A stretch of 64,000 bases of DNA from Phycisphaerales bacterium UBA5793 (GTDB taxonomy: Bacteria; Planctomycetota; Phycisphaerae; Phycisphaerales; UBA5793): NCBI GenBank assembly GCA_002418285.1, contig DIDT01000012.1:1-64000 (forward strand). The letters run 5' to 3'. The position numbers and the translations under genes were made by a program. The notes under the pieces are model-generated. The model made no database searches, had not been told where the DNA came from, and worked only from the letters and a program-made list of their open reading frames with translations. How positions within the stretch are numbered: position 1 is the stretch's first letter; the number at the start of each line of letters is the position of its first letter. Of this stretch, positions 1-7,548 are shown piece after piece.

Positions 1-116
1 ACTGCGTGCCACTCGTTGACGCAGCGGCGATTGCGCAGAACATCTCCGTCCCCGTTCACAACGCACACCTGGATGAAGGTCTTGTGATAGTCCAGTCCGA
101 CATACAATCGCTCCAT
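1..116 (-). CDS. IS110-family transposase, N-terminal fragment cut by the window edge
   Basis: Reading leftward from an ATG at 116, the first 38 codons give MERLYVGLDYHKTFIQVCVV followed by NGDGDVLRNRR. GLDxHK followed by a short strand and a DG turn is the start of the RuvC-like DEDD nuclease domain of IS110 recombinases; the Asp in GLDYHK would be the first catalytic acid. IS110 enzymes move their element without target-site DNA cleavage by a DDE enzyme and are guided by an element-encoded bridge RNA. An AGGAG lies 9 nt before the ATG. The rest of the gene is outside the window, so intactness cannot be judged. Confidence 0.8.
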   Translation of the reverse strand, partial: MERLYVGLDYHKTFIQVCVVNGDGDVLRNRRCVNEWHA

Positions 117-117
117 G

Positions 118-193
118 GCCTGCTGCTCCTTCCGGTGATTGGGCTAATTCGACGAACAACGAACACGCTCGTTGTAGCCGAGGAGCAGCAGGC
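118..193 (-). promoter_or_regulatory. IS110 left-end leader: 13-bp inverted repeat hiding the transposase ribosome binding site
   Basis: GCCTGCTGCTCCT at 118-130 is exactly complementary to AGGAGCAGCAGGC at 181-193, with a 50-nt loop. On the transposase strand the proximal arm carries AGGAG and abuts the ATG at 116, so a transcript entering from outside could fold and mask the ribosome binding site. In IS110-group elements the non-coding end upstream of the transposase also encodes the bridge RNA, so this stretch is where one would be sought. The hairpin is seen; both roles are inferred. Confidence 0.5.
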
Positions 194-204
194 TTTCATC
201 CCAA

Positions 205-327
205 TCTGGAGGGAGGCTCTGCGACCGGAAGGCCACGCGGGTGCGCGGTGGGTGGGTCGCTGCGTTTGATCGTGAATCGCGCGATCGCGTGGCCTTCCCT
301 CCCCAAACCTCGGTCAGACCACGGCAC
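205..327 (-). repeat. 123-bp interspersed repeat, copy 1 (overlaps the end of the neighbouring gene)
   Basis: This block matches 46247-46369 in the same 123-bp length, and part of it matches 5755-5805. It contains a GGAAGGCCACGCG / CGCGTGGCCTTCC inverted pair. Identity with copy 2 stops at 205, exactly where IS110-side sequence begins, which suggests the IS inserted at the edge of the repeat. The stop codon of the 314-985 gene lies inside it. Confidence 0.75.
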
Positions 328-985
328 CCGAACCCACTTGAGCGCCGCATTCGGGGCAGGTGCCGGTGGTGGCGGCTCGGAGGTCGTAGTTGCAGTTGGG
401 GCAGCGGCCGCGCTTGAGGCGTCGCCTTGTGATGATCTTGCGTGGCGCGGCAAGCATGAAGATCCACAGCACTCCGCCGTAAAGCGTTGAGTTGAACATG
501 AAGCCGCACCACAGCGGACGAAGCGGCAGGGAGGAGAGCAGGGAGTCTTCAGCGTCCAGCTCCGATCCAAATCGCCAGAGTCCGACGGAGTGAAGATCGT
601 CGCGTTCATTGTATCGCCCAGACTCATCGTGGTAGGTGGTGATGCACCAGAGATGACCACCCATGCTTTTGAGGGGCAGGCCAGACTGGACTGAGCCGTA
701 GAAAGCCCGGGCCGATGGGAACGATGGGTCGGAATAACGGAGTGGCACGACGAACCCCGGCGCGAGAACTTCTCCGGAAAAACCGTACTTGCTCTTCCAT
801 TCCAGCGGCGCGTGAGTCTGCCACCACGCTAACTCGTAGTGTGAATCGTCGATCAAGCCAAGTCTGCGACCTCCCACGCCCGGATACACACACGCCCACG
901 CGACGGCTACGTTGATGATCGCGCCGAGCAGCAGGAAGATGCTTGCTCGTACAACGAGTCGGCGGTTGAGCCAGCGGGTTGGCAT
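314..985 (-). CDS. Small membrane protein with C-terminal zinc ribbon (array member, type A)
   Basis: A 223-aa protein of unknown function. One N-terminal hydrophobic segment (about residues 12-33, RASIFLLLGAIINVAVAWAC) is followed by a polar, probably extracytoplasmic stretch, a second membrane segment near residue 175, and a cytoplasmic tail. The tail ends in CPNCNYDLRAATTGTCPECG, a CxxC-x11-CxxC zinc ribbon common in planctomycete small membrane proteins. It is the last gene in the direction of transcription of a tandem array and most resembles the 2556-3257 protein. Its final codons (GSGAVV) are encoded by the 123-bp repeat rather than by the usual array end. No enzymatic motif is visible. 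Confidence 0.8.
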   Translation of the reverse strand: MPTRWLNRRLVVRASIFLLLGAIINVAVAWACVYPGVGGRRLGLIDDSHYELAWWQTHAPLEWKSKYGFSGEVLAPGFVVPLRYSDPSFPSARAFYGSVQSGLPLKSMGGHLWCITTYHDESGRYNERDDLHSVGLWRFGSELDAEDSLLSSLPLRPLWCGFMFNSTLYGGVLWIFMLAAPRKIITRRRLKRGRCPNCNYDLRAATTGTCPECGAQVGSGAVV

Positions 986-994
986 CGCATGATC

Positions 995-1078
995 CTACGT
1001 CGTTGACGGCGGCGTGATTCCCGCGCCGCATTCGGGGCAGGTGCCGGTGGCGGTGGCTCGGAGGTCGTAGTTGGGGCG
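995..1078 (-). pseudogene. Orphan zinc-ribbon tail, remnant of an array gene
   Basis: These 28 codons read PNYDLRATATGTCPECGAG and stop, matching the last part of the array proteins, but the first CxxC pair is missing and no membrane protein precedes it in frame. The stop codon sits 9 bp from the start of the next gene, the same spacing as at every other array junction, so it marks the 3' end of a former array member whose body was lost or replaced. Confidence 0.7.
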
Positions 1079-1134
1079 TTTTTGGGGGGGCTCGGCGACA
1101 CCTACCTTAGGATGCAGGCCACTTGCTTCACCCA

Positions 1135-1650
1135 CTACTGATCCGCTCGACGTATCGGTCCTGGAGCTGGGCGAGGTGTGCTTTCTGAGTACCATTGTTC
1201 CGTAATGAACCACTCGTAGTCCGCCTCGTCTCCCACCAGATACCAAGTACTTCCTTCACTGGTCGTCCCCAATTCGTAGAGGTTTACTTGGCCCTGCGCG
1301 GGAATCTGCGAGTCATCCACGGAGTACCTGACTCCATCCACAGTTTCTGCTGTCACCTGATGCCACTCGCTCAAGAGTGCGAGATCGGACACCAGCACAA
1401 GACCTGAGGTGGATACTTGAACCTCGAAGTGCCGTGGGGACGTCTCCACGATCGCGGTGACGCTCGATTGATCTGAGCCAGGCGGTGCCGTTCGCAGTTC
1501 AATCAGGCCACGAAATCCACTAGGGATTCTCAGGACGACGCCGGGAATCGGGTACGGGATCGCGACGGACCGCCACGCCGCGTACAACAGCCCTAGCACC
1601 ACGCCGGCCACACCCAACAGAATGAGCACGACTACGAGCGTGCGCTTCAT
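1135..1650 (-). CDS. Single-pass membrane protein of unknown function, no zinc ribbon
   Basis: A 171-aa protein: an N-terminal hydrophobic helix (residues 4-24, VVVLILLGVAGVVLGLLYAAW) and a soluble domain of about 145 residues that looks all-beta, with many short alternating stretches. The C-terminus is Pro/Arg-rich and lacks the zinc ribbon of its neighbours. It lies inside the tandem array, 86 bp from the next gene instead of 9, and is followed by the orphan tail. It may be a diverged array member that lost its tail, or an unrelated gene that moved in. I do not recognise a family. Confidence 0.65.
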   Translation of the reverse strand: MKRTLVVVLILLGVAGVVLGLLYAAWRSVAIPYPIPGVVLRIPSGFRGLIELRTAPPGSDQSSVTAIVETSPRHFEVQVSTSGLVLVSDLALLSEWHQVTAETVDGVRYSVDDSQIPAQGQVNLYELGTTSEGSTWYLVGDEADYEWFITEQWYSESTPRPAPGPIRRADQ

Positions 1651-1736
1651 GTATTCCGTCCTCTATGCCCACCTTCTGCGGTGGGAGAGTTGACCGCCGT
1701 CGTTTCCGATGGGCGCTGGCTGGGCATCAGTTGATT

Positions 1737-2546
1737 CTACGTTGTAGCGGGTGGTGTGATCGCCGCGCCGCATTCGGGGCAGACGCCGGTGGTGGTGGCT
1801 CGGAGATCGTAGTCACAGGCGGTACAGCGGCCGCGCCGTCGGCGCCATGTCCTTCGGGCGTCAAAGGCAAAGAAGAGTATCAGGAGCAGTGCGGCGCCGT
1901 ACACCGCAGTGTTCGCAAGTGCTCCGGTCCAGACGATGCGGAGAGGGATGACTCGCGGTAACACTACATCTCCACCAACACCCACAACTAGTAAGCCCTC
2001 ACGAACAATGCAATTACTTGGCGGCGGGAATTCGGCAAAGTAAGAGGCACTGCGCATCGGCCAACCAAACCCACCTTCAATGCAATCAACCCCGCCCGCA
2101 GCGGGATAGTAGTCGTATTCACTATCCTCGCAGAGAGTCGCAAGATGGGACCAAGGAGGAGCCGGACTTGGCAATCGCTGAGCCGGCGGCTCAGAATCGA
2201 ATCGCAGTGTCTCGCCCGTAGTCAGACGAAACCAATAACCGTTAGTCCACGACGGCTTCGCAGCGGTAGCGAGCCGACTGTGCAATTCATACAAGGTGGG
2301 ATACGAGAAGCGAACGTGCAAAATCTCCCTACCAAACGAGTGGTAGCGATTGAGGGCCAGATGGTTGTCGGAGCCTCTGACAGGCGGGAGCGTTTTCAGT
2401 AACCACGCCCCCGAGAATTCCCCAGGCGACGCACGTAGAGAGAACGCGACTGCCACGACGTACTGCAGTACCGCGCCAAGAGCCGCACAGATCACGAGGC
2501 GACTCGTCCACCTACGTCGCTCCCCTGCTTGTCGGGATTGCATCAT
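1737..2546 (-). CDS. Small membrane protein with C-terminal zinc ribbon (array member, type B)
   Basis: A 269-aa protein of unknown function. Type B members begin with a basic stretch and a helix of the pattern LVICAALGAVLQYVVAVAF (about residues 17-35), then a polar domain rich in Trp, Pro and aromatic residues. The paralogues share an SASYF motif and a ...PLRIVWTGALxNT segment starting the second membrane helix. The tail is CTACDYDLRATTTGVCPECG, so all four zinc-ligand cysteines are kept. The closest relatives in the window are 3267-4079 and 4089-4892. The stop of the preceding type A gene is 9 bp upstream of its ATG, so the array is probably one transcript. Confidence 0.8.
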   Translation of the reverse strand: MMQSRQAGERRRWTSRLVICAALGAVLQYVVAVAFSLRASPGEFSGAWLLKTLPPVRGSDNHLALNRYHSFGREILHVRFSYPTLYELHSRLATAAKPSWTNGYWFRLTTGETLRFDSEPPAQRLPSPAPPWSHLATLCEDSEYDYYPAAGGVDCIEGGFGWPMRSASYFAEFPPPSNCIVREGLLVVGVGGDVVLPRVIPLRIVWTGALANTAVYGAALLLILFFAFDARRTWRRRRGRCTACDYDLRATTTGVCPECGAAITPPATT

Positions 2547-2555
2547 CAGTTGATC

Positions 2556-3257
2556 CTACGCCTTTGCGCGTGGCGTGATCGCCGCGCCGCATTCGGGGCA
2601 GATGCCGGTGGTGGTGGCTCGGAGGTCGTAGTTGCAGTTGGGGCAGCGGCCGGCGCGGCGGCGGAGGTGGCGGCGGGCCTCACCTCTCAAATGCACAATT
2701 GCGTAGAGCCCGAAGGCGTAGAACAGCGAGTTTCCAATGAAGCCCGGCCACACCGGAGATAGTGGAATCAGCAAGAATTTGCGTTGAAACGTTGCTTGAC
2801 TCCAGAACTCCCTGTCGACCCGGTCTGTATCGGAAAGGCCGATACTCGCGCAACCGCGACCGGGATCGATCACAAGGTCCGGATCCATCGCGATATTCGA
2901 ATTGGTGGGACTGCCCCATCTTCCTTCCCAAATCTCCATTTCCAAGGATTGCCACGGCCAGCCGCGTTGATCGCGGATCTGCTCCGTCGAGTACACCGAA
3001 ACTCGACGCGGCAACACTGCGTCACCCGGCTCTTGCAAGATCTCCGGGGGATAGGGCAAATACGGGTTCACTTTCCGAAATGCACCCGGTCGAAGTGCGA
3101 TGACTTCGCCGATTGCATTCCAGTACCCGCTCGACACGTGATCGATGGGAACGAGCACGGCACATCCCCACGCAACAAGCACGTTGATCAACACGCCAAT
3201 CAGGAGGAAGATGCCCGCTCGCGCAAGGGCTCGCCGATCAAGTCGTTGGCTTCGCAT
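2556..3257 (-). CDS. Small membrane protein with C-terminal zinc ribbon (array member, type A)
   Basis: A 233-aa protein. The start MRSQRLDRRALARAGIFLL parallels the first array gene, MPTRWLNRRLVVRASIFLL, and the first helix again ends in NVLVAWGC. After a polar domain comes LSPVWPGFIGNSLFYAFGLY, the second membrane segment, then a basic linker and the CPNCNYDLRATTTGICPECG ribbon. Spacing to both neighbours is 9 bp. Two membrane helices, a variable outside domain and a conserved cytoplasmic metal-binding tail suggest a sensor or assembly factor, but this is inference; no function is known to me. Confidence 0.8.
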   Translation of the reverse strand: MRSQRLDRRALARAGIFLLIGVLINVLVAWGCAVLVPIDHVSSGYWNAIGEVIALRPGAFRKVNPYLPYPPEILQEPGDAVLPRRVSVYSTEQIRDQRGWPWQSLEMEIWEGRWGSPTNSNIAMDPDLVIDPGRGCASIGLSDTDRVDREFWSQATFQRKFLLIPLSPVWPGFIGNSLFYAFGLYAIVHLRGEARRHLRRRAGRCPNCNYDLRATTTGICPECGAAITPRAKA

Positions 3258-3266
3258 CGCATCATG

Positions 3267-4079
3267 CTACGTCGTCACGCGTGGCGGGATCGCCGCGCCG
3301 CATTCGGGGCAGGCGCCAGTGGTCGTGGCTCGGAGGTCGTAGTTGCAGTTCACGCAGTGGCCGTGGCGGCAGCGGAGGTGGCGGCGCGTCATTGGGATGC
3401 CGACGAATAGCACGAGTAGTGCGGTGGAGTAGACGAGTGTGTTGATGAGTGCGCCGGGCCAGTAGATCGTGAGAGGAATGACGCGCGGCATTCCAGTGGA
3501 GCTGATTTTCGAAAGCTCGATCCCATCGCGCGTTACGTATCCAGCGAATGGCCGAGTTTCCCGAGCAAAGTAGGACGCGCTTGGCATCGGCCAACCGCAC
3601 CCAGCTTCGAGACTCAACCCTCCCCAGCCGGGGTTCAAACTGAACCCGGGCCAATTCGGAGCATCGAAGTAGTCGAAATCAGGGTCTGTCTGGATGGACA
3701 GGAACCGGGACCACGCGGGAGGTTGTCTTGTCAAAGGGTGAGTGCTTACCGAGCCCGGTCCTCGAATCGAGTACGAGTAGTCATGCCACTCGCCCCGGCT
3801 CCAGTCGGGCTTCACAGGCTGGCTTGTCAAATCGAGTTGCATCAAAACAAGCGACGCGACGAGAACGTGCTTGCCAAACGTCGGGCAATCATCGACGGCA
3901 AACCCGCCATGGATTGGACCCTCCGAGGCTTCAAACAACCATGCACGACGCGCATCGCCGCGTGCAGTGCTCAAGCCGAACGCCACGGCGATGGCGTACT
4001 GCAGGATGGCACCGAGGATAGAGCAGATGAGGAGTCGTTTGAAGAAACGGCGGAGCAATGACGGGAGCAAAGCGGTCAT
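3267..4079 (-). CDS. Small membrane protein with C-terminal zinc ribbon (array member, type B)
   Basis: A 270-aa type B protein. First helix LLICSILGAILQYAIAVAFG, a polar domain containing CGWPMPSASYFARE, then PLTIYWPGALINTLVYSTALLVL as the second membrane segment, and CVNCNYDLRATTTGACPECG at the end. The CGWPMPSASYF segment has counterparts in the two other type B proteins (GFGWPMRSASYF and CTGWPARSASYF), so the outside domain is homologous and not merely the ribbon. The gene is flanked by 9-bp spacers on both sides. Confidence 0.8.
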   Translation of the reverse strand: MTALLPSLLRRFFKRLLICSILGAILQYAIAVAFGLSTARGDARRAWLFEASEGPIHGGFAVDDCPTFGKHVLVASLVLMQLDLTSQPVKPDWSRGEWHDYSYSIRGPGSVSTHPLTRQPPAWSRFLSIQTDPDFDYFDAPNWPGFSLNPGWGGLSLEAGCGWPMPSASYFARETRPFAGYVTRDGIELSKISSTGMPRVIPLTIYWPGALINTLVYSTALLVLFVGIPMTRRHLRCRHGHCVNCNYDLRATTTGACPECGAAIPPRVTT

Positions 4080-4088
4080 CGCATGATC

Positions 4089-4892
4089 CTACGTCGTGGC
4101 GCGTCGTGTGATCGCCGCGCCGCATTCGGGGCAGGCGCCGGTGGTGGTGGCTCGGAGATCGTAGTTGCAGTTGGGGCAGCGGCCAGCGCGGCGGCGGAGG
4201 TGGCGGCGCGTCCATGGGATGAGTTCGAAGGGTATGAACAGTGCGGCGGCATAGGTGAGGGTGTTGATGATTGCGCCGGGCCAATAGACCGTTAGCGGGA
4301 GGACGAGCGGAAACCGCTTGCGATCGCCGAGTGTGTTGCAGAGGACGATGGCATCACGAGTCTTGAAAGTCGGGTGCAGATCGCTGATCCACGTGAAGTA
4401 GGACGCGCTGCGCGCTGGCCAGCCGGTACACACCTCCACTCCAGAGTCCAATTCACCATCCGTGTAGTCGTCAAGTATGGGCTCAGTGCCAATCGCGGCA
4501 AAGCGTGACCACGATGGAGGCGTGCGAGTCGTTGTCTTTCTCAAGAGATCCCGGAGAGTCACGCTGGAGAACTGCGAGGTCGCGATCACCCAATCACCCG
4601 AACTCCAGTCAGGGCGCGTGCTCTTGGAAGGATCAGGTGGGCTTATCTCCTCGCGACGGAGCACGCCTGTGAAAAGGTCTGAGCCTTGCCGCTGAACGGC
4701 AAATACCACAAGCGTGTCGAACATCCCGGGGTTTCGTGCCTGAAAAGCCCAAGCCAAATTGGCCGACCCCGGAGGGATGCGTGCTGCAGTGAGCCCGGCG
4801 GCAACCCCGTATTGGAGCGCGGCAGCGAAGACGACGCAAAGGACGGCGCGTGGGCCGAGTCTGCGGAGGGTGGCGGCGGAGCCGGGGGGCAT
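4089..4892 (-). CDS. Small membrane protein with C-terminal zinc ribbon (array member, type B, first in array)
   Basis: A protein of 267 aa if the start is the ATG at 4892 (MPPGSAATLRRLGPRAVLC), matching its 269- and 270-aa paralogues. An in-frame ATG at 4943 would add 17 residues but lies inside a palindromic repeat (GCGACGCATGCGTCGC), so I prefer the inner start. The first helix is AVLCVVFAAALQYGVAAGL; conserved CTGWPARSASYF and PLTVYWPGAIINTLTY follow, then the CPNCNYDLRATTTGACPECG ribbon. As the 5'-most gene it should carry the array promoter, but no clear -35/-10 pair was found before it. Confidence 0.78.
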   Translation of the reverse strand: MPPGSAATLRRLGPRAVLCVVFAAALQYGVAAGLTAARIPPGSANLAWAFQARNPGMFDTLVVFAVQRQGSDLFTGVLRREEISPPDPSKSTRPDWSSGDWVIATSQFSSVTLRDLLRKTTTRTPPSWSRFAAIGTEPILDDYTDGELDSGVEVCTGWPARSASYFTWISDLHPTFKTRDAIVLCNTLGDRKRFPLVLPLTVYWPGAIINTLTYAAALFIPFELIPWTRRHLRRRAGRCPNCNYDLRATTTGACPECGAAITRRATT

Positions 4893-4931
4893 TGGGGGAT
4901 GGTATTGCGCGGTTTGGGTGCGCGGTGCTTG

Positions 4932-4960
4932 ATTGCGACGCATGCGTCGCGGCTAAACGC
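4932..4960. repeat. Palindromic repeat unit (GCGACGCATGCGTCGC), isolated copy
   Basis: One copy of the ATTGCGACGCATGCGTCGCG unit seen three times in tandem at 5809-5897. It spans the possible upstream start codon of the 4089-4892 gene, whose leading codons MRRNQA would be encoded by the repeat. Confidence 0.75.
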
Positions 4961-4982
4961 GCGCTGAGGAGTGGCGCTGCTG

Positions 4983-5699
4983 CTACTTCTCGAGGAGGTA
5001 GAACGCGAATCCCATGGTGTGGTGGCCCCATTGTCGGAATGCGGCGTTCCAGGATTGCCAGTGTTTGAGGCTTGCGATCGCGATCGCGTCGTTTGGTGAT
5101 TTGGCAGCGCGCTGCTGGGCGGTGCGGAGGAAGGCGGACTCGAACTCGTTCCACTCGGCGGGCGAACTCGCTTCAGTGTGAATGCACTTCAGGCCGGCGG
5201 ATTCGGCGGTTGCAATGTTGGCTTCGTGTGTGAGCAGTTCGCCGGCTTCGAGGCCCGTTGCGTCGAGGTAGGGTTGGGAGGGGGGCTGCATCCAGTAGCC
5301 GAGGCCGATGAGGATGCGGCCGCGATCGCGAATCATGGCGCGCAGTTGTTCGAAGGCGCGAGGGAGTGATTCGGGCAGGTGGCCGAACGCGTGTGCAGCG
5401 CCGATGCAGATCGCAGCGTCGAAGCCGGGTTCGAGTGTGACGTCCTGCACTTTTGCGTTGTGCCAGGTGAGTGAGCCGCGCGATGGCTGGAGGCGGCGCG
5501 CGATGTTGATTTCGGATTCATCGGGATCGATGCCGACGCCATTGATGGCGCAGGACTCGGCGAGGATGTGGAGCATCTCGCCACGCCCGCAGCCAATGTC
5601 GACGACGCGGTTGCCGGGTTGGAGTTGAAGTCGCGCGAGGAGAGACTCGATGCGCTGCCGCGTGGCGGGCGCGTTGAAGGGGATTCCGTCGGCGGGCAT
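4983..5699 (-). CDS. Class I SAM-dependent methyltransferase
   Basis: A 238-aa protein starting at MPADGIPFNAPATRQRI. Motif I is VVDIGCGRGEML (about residues 29-40), followed by an acidic GIDPDES at the end of strand 2 and the Methyltransf_11/25-like pattern FDAAICIGAAHAFG. This is the Rossmann-like methyl-transfer fold; the substrate cannot be told. Later residues include LIGLGYWMQPPSQPYLDATG, as in proteins annotated only as class I methyltransferases. The reading frame stays open upstream to 5945, but that part runs through repeat copies (5755-5897) and is not protein-like, so the ATG at 5699 is chosen. Confidence 0.85.
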   Translation of the reverse strand: MPADGIPFNAPATRQRIESLLARLQLQPGNRVVDIGCGRGEMLHILAESCAINGVGIDPDESEINIARRLQPSRGSLTWHNAKVQDVTLEPGFDAAICIGAAHAFGHLPESLPRAFEQLRAMIRDRGRILIGLGYWMQPPSQPYLDATGLEAGELLTHEANIATAESAGLKCIHTEASSPAEWNEFESAFLRTAQQRAAKSPNDAIAIASLKHWQSWNAAFRQWGHHTMGFAFYLLEK

Positions 5700-5754
5700 T
5701 GGGGAGGGTAGGGGTGGTGCGAGCGCACGACTGGTGATCGAGTTCGAGAGACTG

Positions 5755-5805
5755 TCGCGCGATCGCGTGGCCTGCGCTCGCAGAGCCTCGCTTAGCCCAC
5801 GGCAC
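5755..5805 (-). repeat. 123-bp interspersed repeat, copy 3 (partial)
   Basis: About 50 bp here match the first part of the 205-327 and 46247-46369 repeats: GTGCCGTGG, then a CGAGG block and GGCCACGCGATCGCGCGA. The remainder of the unit is absent. It abuts the 31-bp tandem repeat that begins at 5809. Confidence 0.65.
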
Positions 5806-5808
5806 CCC

Positions 5809-5897
5809 ATTGCGACGCATGCGTCGCGGCCAAACGAGCATTGCGACGCATGCGTCGCGGCCAAACGAGCATTGCGACGCATGCGTCGCCGCCAAAC
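5809..5897. repeat. 31-bp tandem repeat, about three units, each holding a 16-bp perfect palindrome
   Basis: Units begin at 5809, 5840 and 5871. Each starts ATTGCGACGCATGCGTCGC, a perfect 8+8 bp palindrome after ATT, followed by GGCCAAACGAGC (degenerate in the third). Further copies of the palindrome occur at 4932 and 14785. There are no spacers, so this is not a CRISPR array. Confidence 0.9.
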
Positions 5898-5958
5898 TCC
5901 ACGATTGGCATGCTTCACGCAGAGCCGATGAAGCATGGCACCCAATCAAATCAGCGCG

Positions 5959-7287
5959 TCAACCTGCGGCGCCGGTGGTCTGGGCGGCGTCGGTGGGGAC
6001 CTGGTCTTCGGGGACGCGCTCGATGGACGCGCCGAGGGCGCGGAGTCGTTCTTCCATGCGTTGGTAGCCACGATCGAGGTGGTAGACGCGGTAGATGACG
6101 GTGCGGCCGCGCGCCGCGAGGCCGGCGAGGACGAGTGACGCCGAGGCGCGGAGGTCGCTGGCCATGACGGGCGCGCCGACGAGATTGGGCACGCCGGAGA
6201 CGACGACGGTCGAACCCTGGCGGTGCAGGCTCGCGCCCATGCGGCTAAGTTCGGCGACGTGCAGGAAGCGCTGTTCGTAGATGCGCTCGGTGACGATGCT
6301 GTTGCCGTCGGCGAGGCAGAGCAGGGCCATCGTCTGCGCCTGGAGATCGGTTGGAAAGCCGGGGTGCGGCTGGGTCGTGACCTGCACAGGGTTGAGGCGG
6401 CGGCTGGTTTCGACCATAACCGAGCAGCGCTGGAGCGGCTGGCTCGGATCGACGCGCGTGACGGAGACGCCGATCTCTTCGAGGCGGTCGAGGACGGCGA
6501 GGAGCGAGTCGAGCGGGCAGTTGTCGATGGTGACCTGGCCGTTGGTGATGGCCGAGGCGATCATGTAGGTTCCGGCTTCGATGCGATCGGGCATGATGCG
6601 CATCTCGGCAGGTCCGAGTTCATCGACGCCGTGGATGGTGATGCGCGGCGTGCCGGCGCCTTCGATGCGGGCGCCCATGGCGTTGAGAGTCTCGGCGAGG
6701 TTGACGACCTCGGGCTCGCACGCAGCGCACTCTATTATGGTTGTGCCCCTGGCCAGGGTGGCGGCGGACATGACGTTGGCGGTTCCGAGAACCGTCGAGC
6801 CGGCCGGGCCACCGAGGAAGATGGTGGCGCCGATGAGTTCGTCGGCGGTGGCCACAATGTCGCCACCTTCGAGATGGATATCGGCCCCGAGGGCGCGCAG
6901 GCCGCGCAGGTGGAGATCGACCGGCCGGTCGCCGATGGCGCAGCCTCCGGGCATGGAGACGCGGACCTTCTTTCGGCGGGCGAGCAGCGGTCCGAGAATG
7001 CAGATGCTGGCGCGCATGGTGCGGACGATTTCGTATCGGGCGTGGCTGGCGGTCTCGTCGATGACGTGGAGGCGGGTGAGGTTGCCATCCTGCTGGACGT
7101 CGCAGCCGAGTTCGGCCAATAACCCGCGCATGTTGCTCAGATCCCGCAGGTCGGGCACATCGCGCAGAGTGAGCGGTTGGTCGGTGAGGAGCGCGGCAGC
7201 CATGATGGGCAGTGCCGCGTTCTTGGACCCGTTGACGGTGAGCCGTCCCTTGAGGCGTCGTCCGCCGTCAATCACGAAAGTGTCCAT
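5959..7287 (-). CDS. murA: UDP-N-acetylglucosamine 1-carboxyvinyltransferase
   Basis: A 442-aa enzyme of the first committed step of peptidoglycan synthesis: it transfers enolpyruvate from PEP to UDP-GlcNAc in the cytoplasm. It shows the EPSP-synthase fold repeats, the substrate-binding Lys22-Asn23 in NGSKNAALP, and the catalytic loop PGGCAIGDRPVDLHLRG with the active-site Cys116, the residue attacked by fosfomycin (an Asp there would give resistance). Length is slightly above the usual 417-430 because of a C-terminal extension (from about residue 425) rich in Gln, Thr and Ala. It stands alone. The neighbouring methyltransferase is in the same orientation but separated by 259 bp of repeats. 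Confidence 0.96.
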   Translation of the reverse strand: MDTFVIDGGRRLKGRLTVNGSKNAALPIMAAALLTDQPLTLRDVPDLRDLSNMRGLLAELGCDVQQDGNLTRLHVIDETASHARYEIVRTMRASICILGPLLARRKKVRVSMPGGCAIGDRPVDLHLRGLRALGADIHLEGGDIVATADELIGATIFLGGPAGSTVLGTANVMSAATLARGTTIIECAACEPEVVNLAETLNAMGARIEGAGTPRITIHGVDELGPAEMRIMPDRIEAGTYMIASAITNGQVTIDNCPLDSLLAVLDRLEEIGVSVTRVDPSQPLQRCSVMVETSRRLNPVQVTTQPHPGFPTDLQAQTMALLCLADGNSIVTERIYEQRFLHVAELSRMGASLHRQGSTVVVSGVPNLVGAPVMASDLRASASLVLAGLAARGRTVIYRVYHLDRGYQRMEERLRALGASIERVPEDQVPTDAAQTTGAAG

Positions 7288-7495
7288 AATCGCCTCGCTG
7301 TGAGCAGATGTTCAAGAGATGGTATCGCGGCTCGGTTGAGAATGAATCGTCCGACCCCGCATTCGGGCTGCAGGAATGGTCGGGGAATTCGCTAACCGGC
7401 ACAGGCGGCATGGCTTCACGTCGTTCGCCTTCTTTCTGATCTTCACGCCTGCACGCGGGCTGAGTGAATTGTACATTGAAGTGTGTTGGATTGAG

Positions 7496-7515
7496 AAGGC
7501 CTTTGTGAAAGCCTT
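7496..7515 (+). promoter_or_regulatory. Small hairpin in the leader of the fibro-slime gene
   Basis: AAGGCCTTTGTGAAAGCCTT can pair AAGGC(C)TTT with AAAGCCTT around a GTG loop, about 35 nt before the ATG at 7549. The purine-rich GGAAGGAAGG just upstream of that ATG is a good ribosome binding site and is not covered by the hairpin. Any function is a guess. Confidence 0.3.
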
Positions 7516-7548
7516 GCAGTCTGATCTGTTGATGGAAGGAAGGTATTC

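Noticed and set aside
4893..4943. Extended start of the first array gene at 4943
   Set aside because: The extra 17 codons fall in a palindromic repeat and are absent from paralogues of equal length.
5809..5897. Possible mini CRISPR array (three 31-bp repeats)
   Set aside because: Units are directly adjacent with no unique spacers and no cas genes; it is a tandem palindromic repeat.
5700..5945. N-terminal extension of the methyltransferase
   Set aside because: It reads through three kinds of repeats (for example ATHASQCSFGRDACVA) and precedes a good ATG at the domain start.
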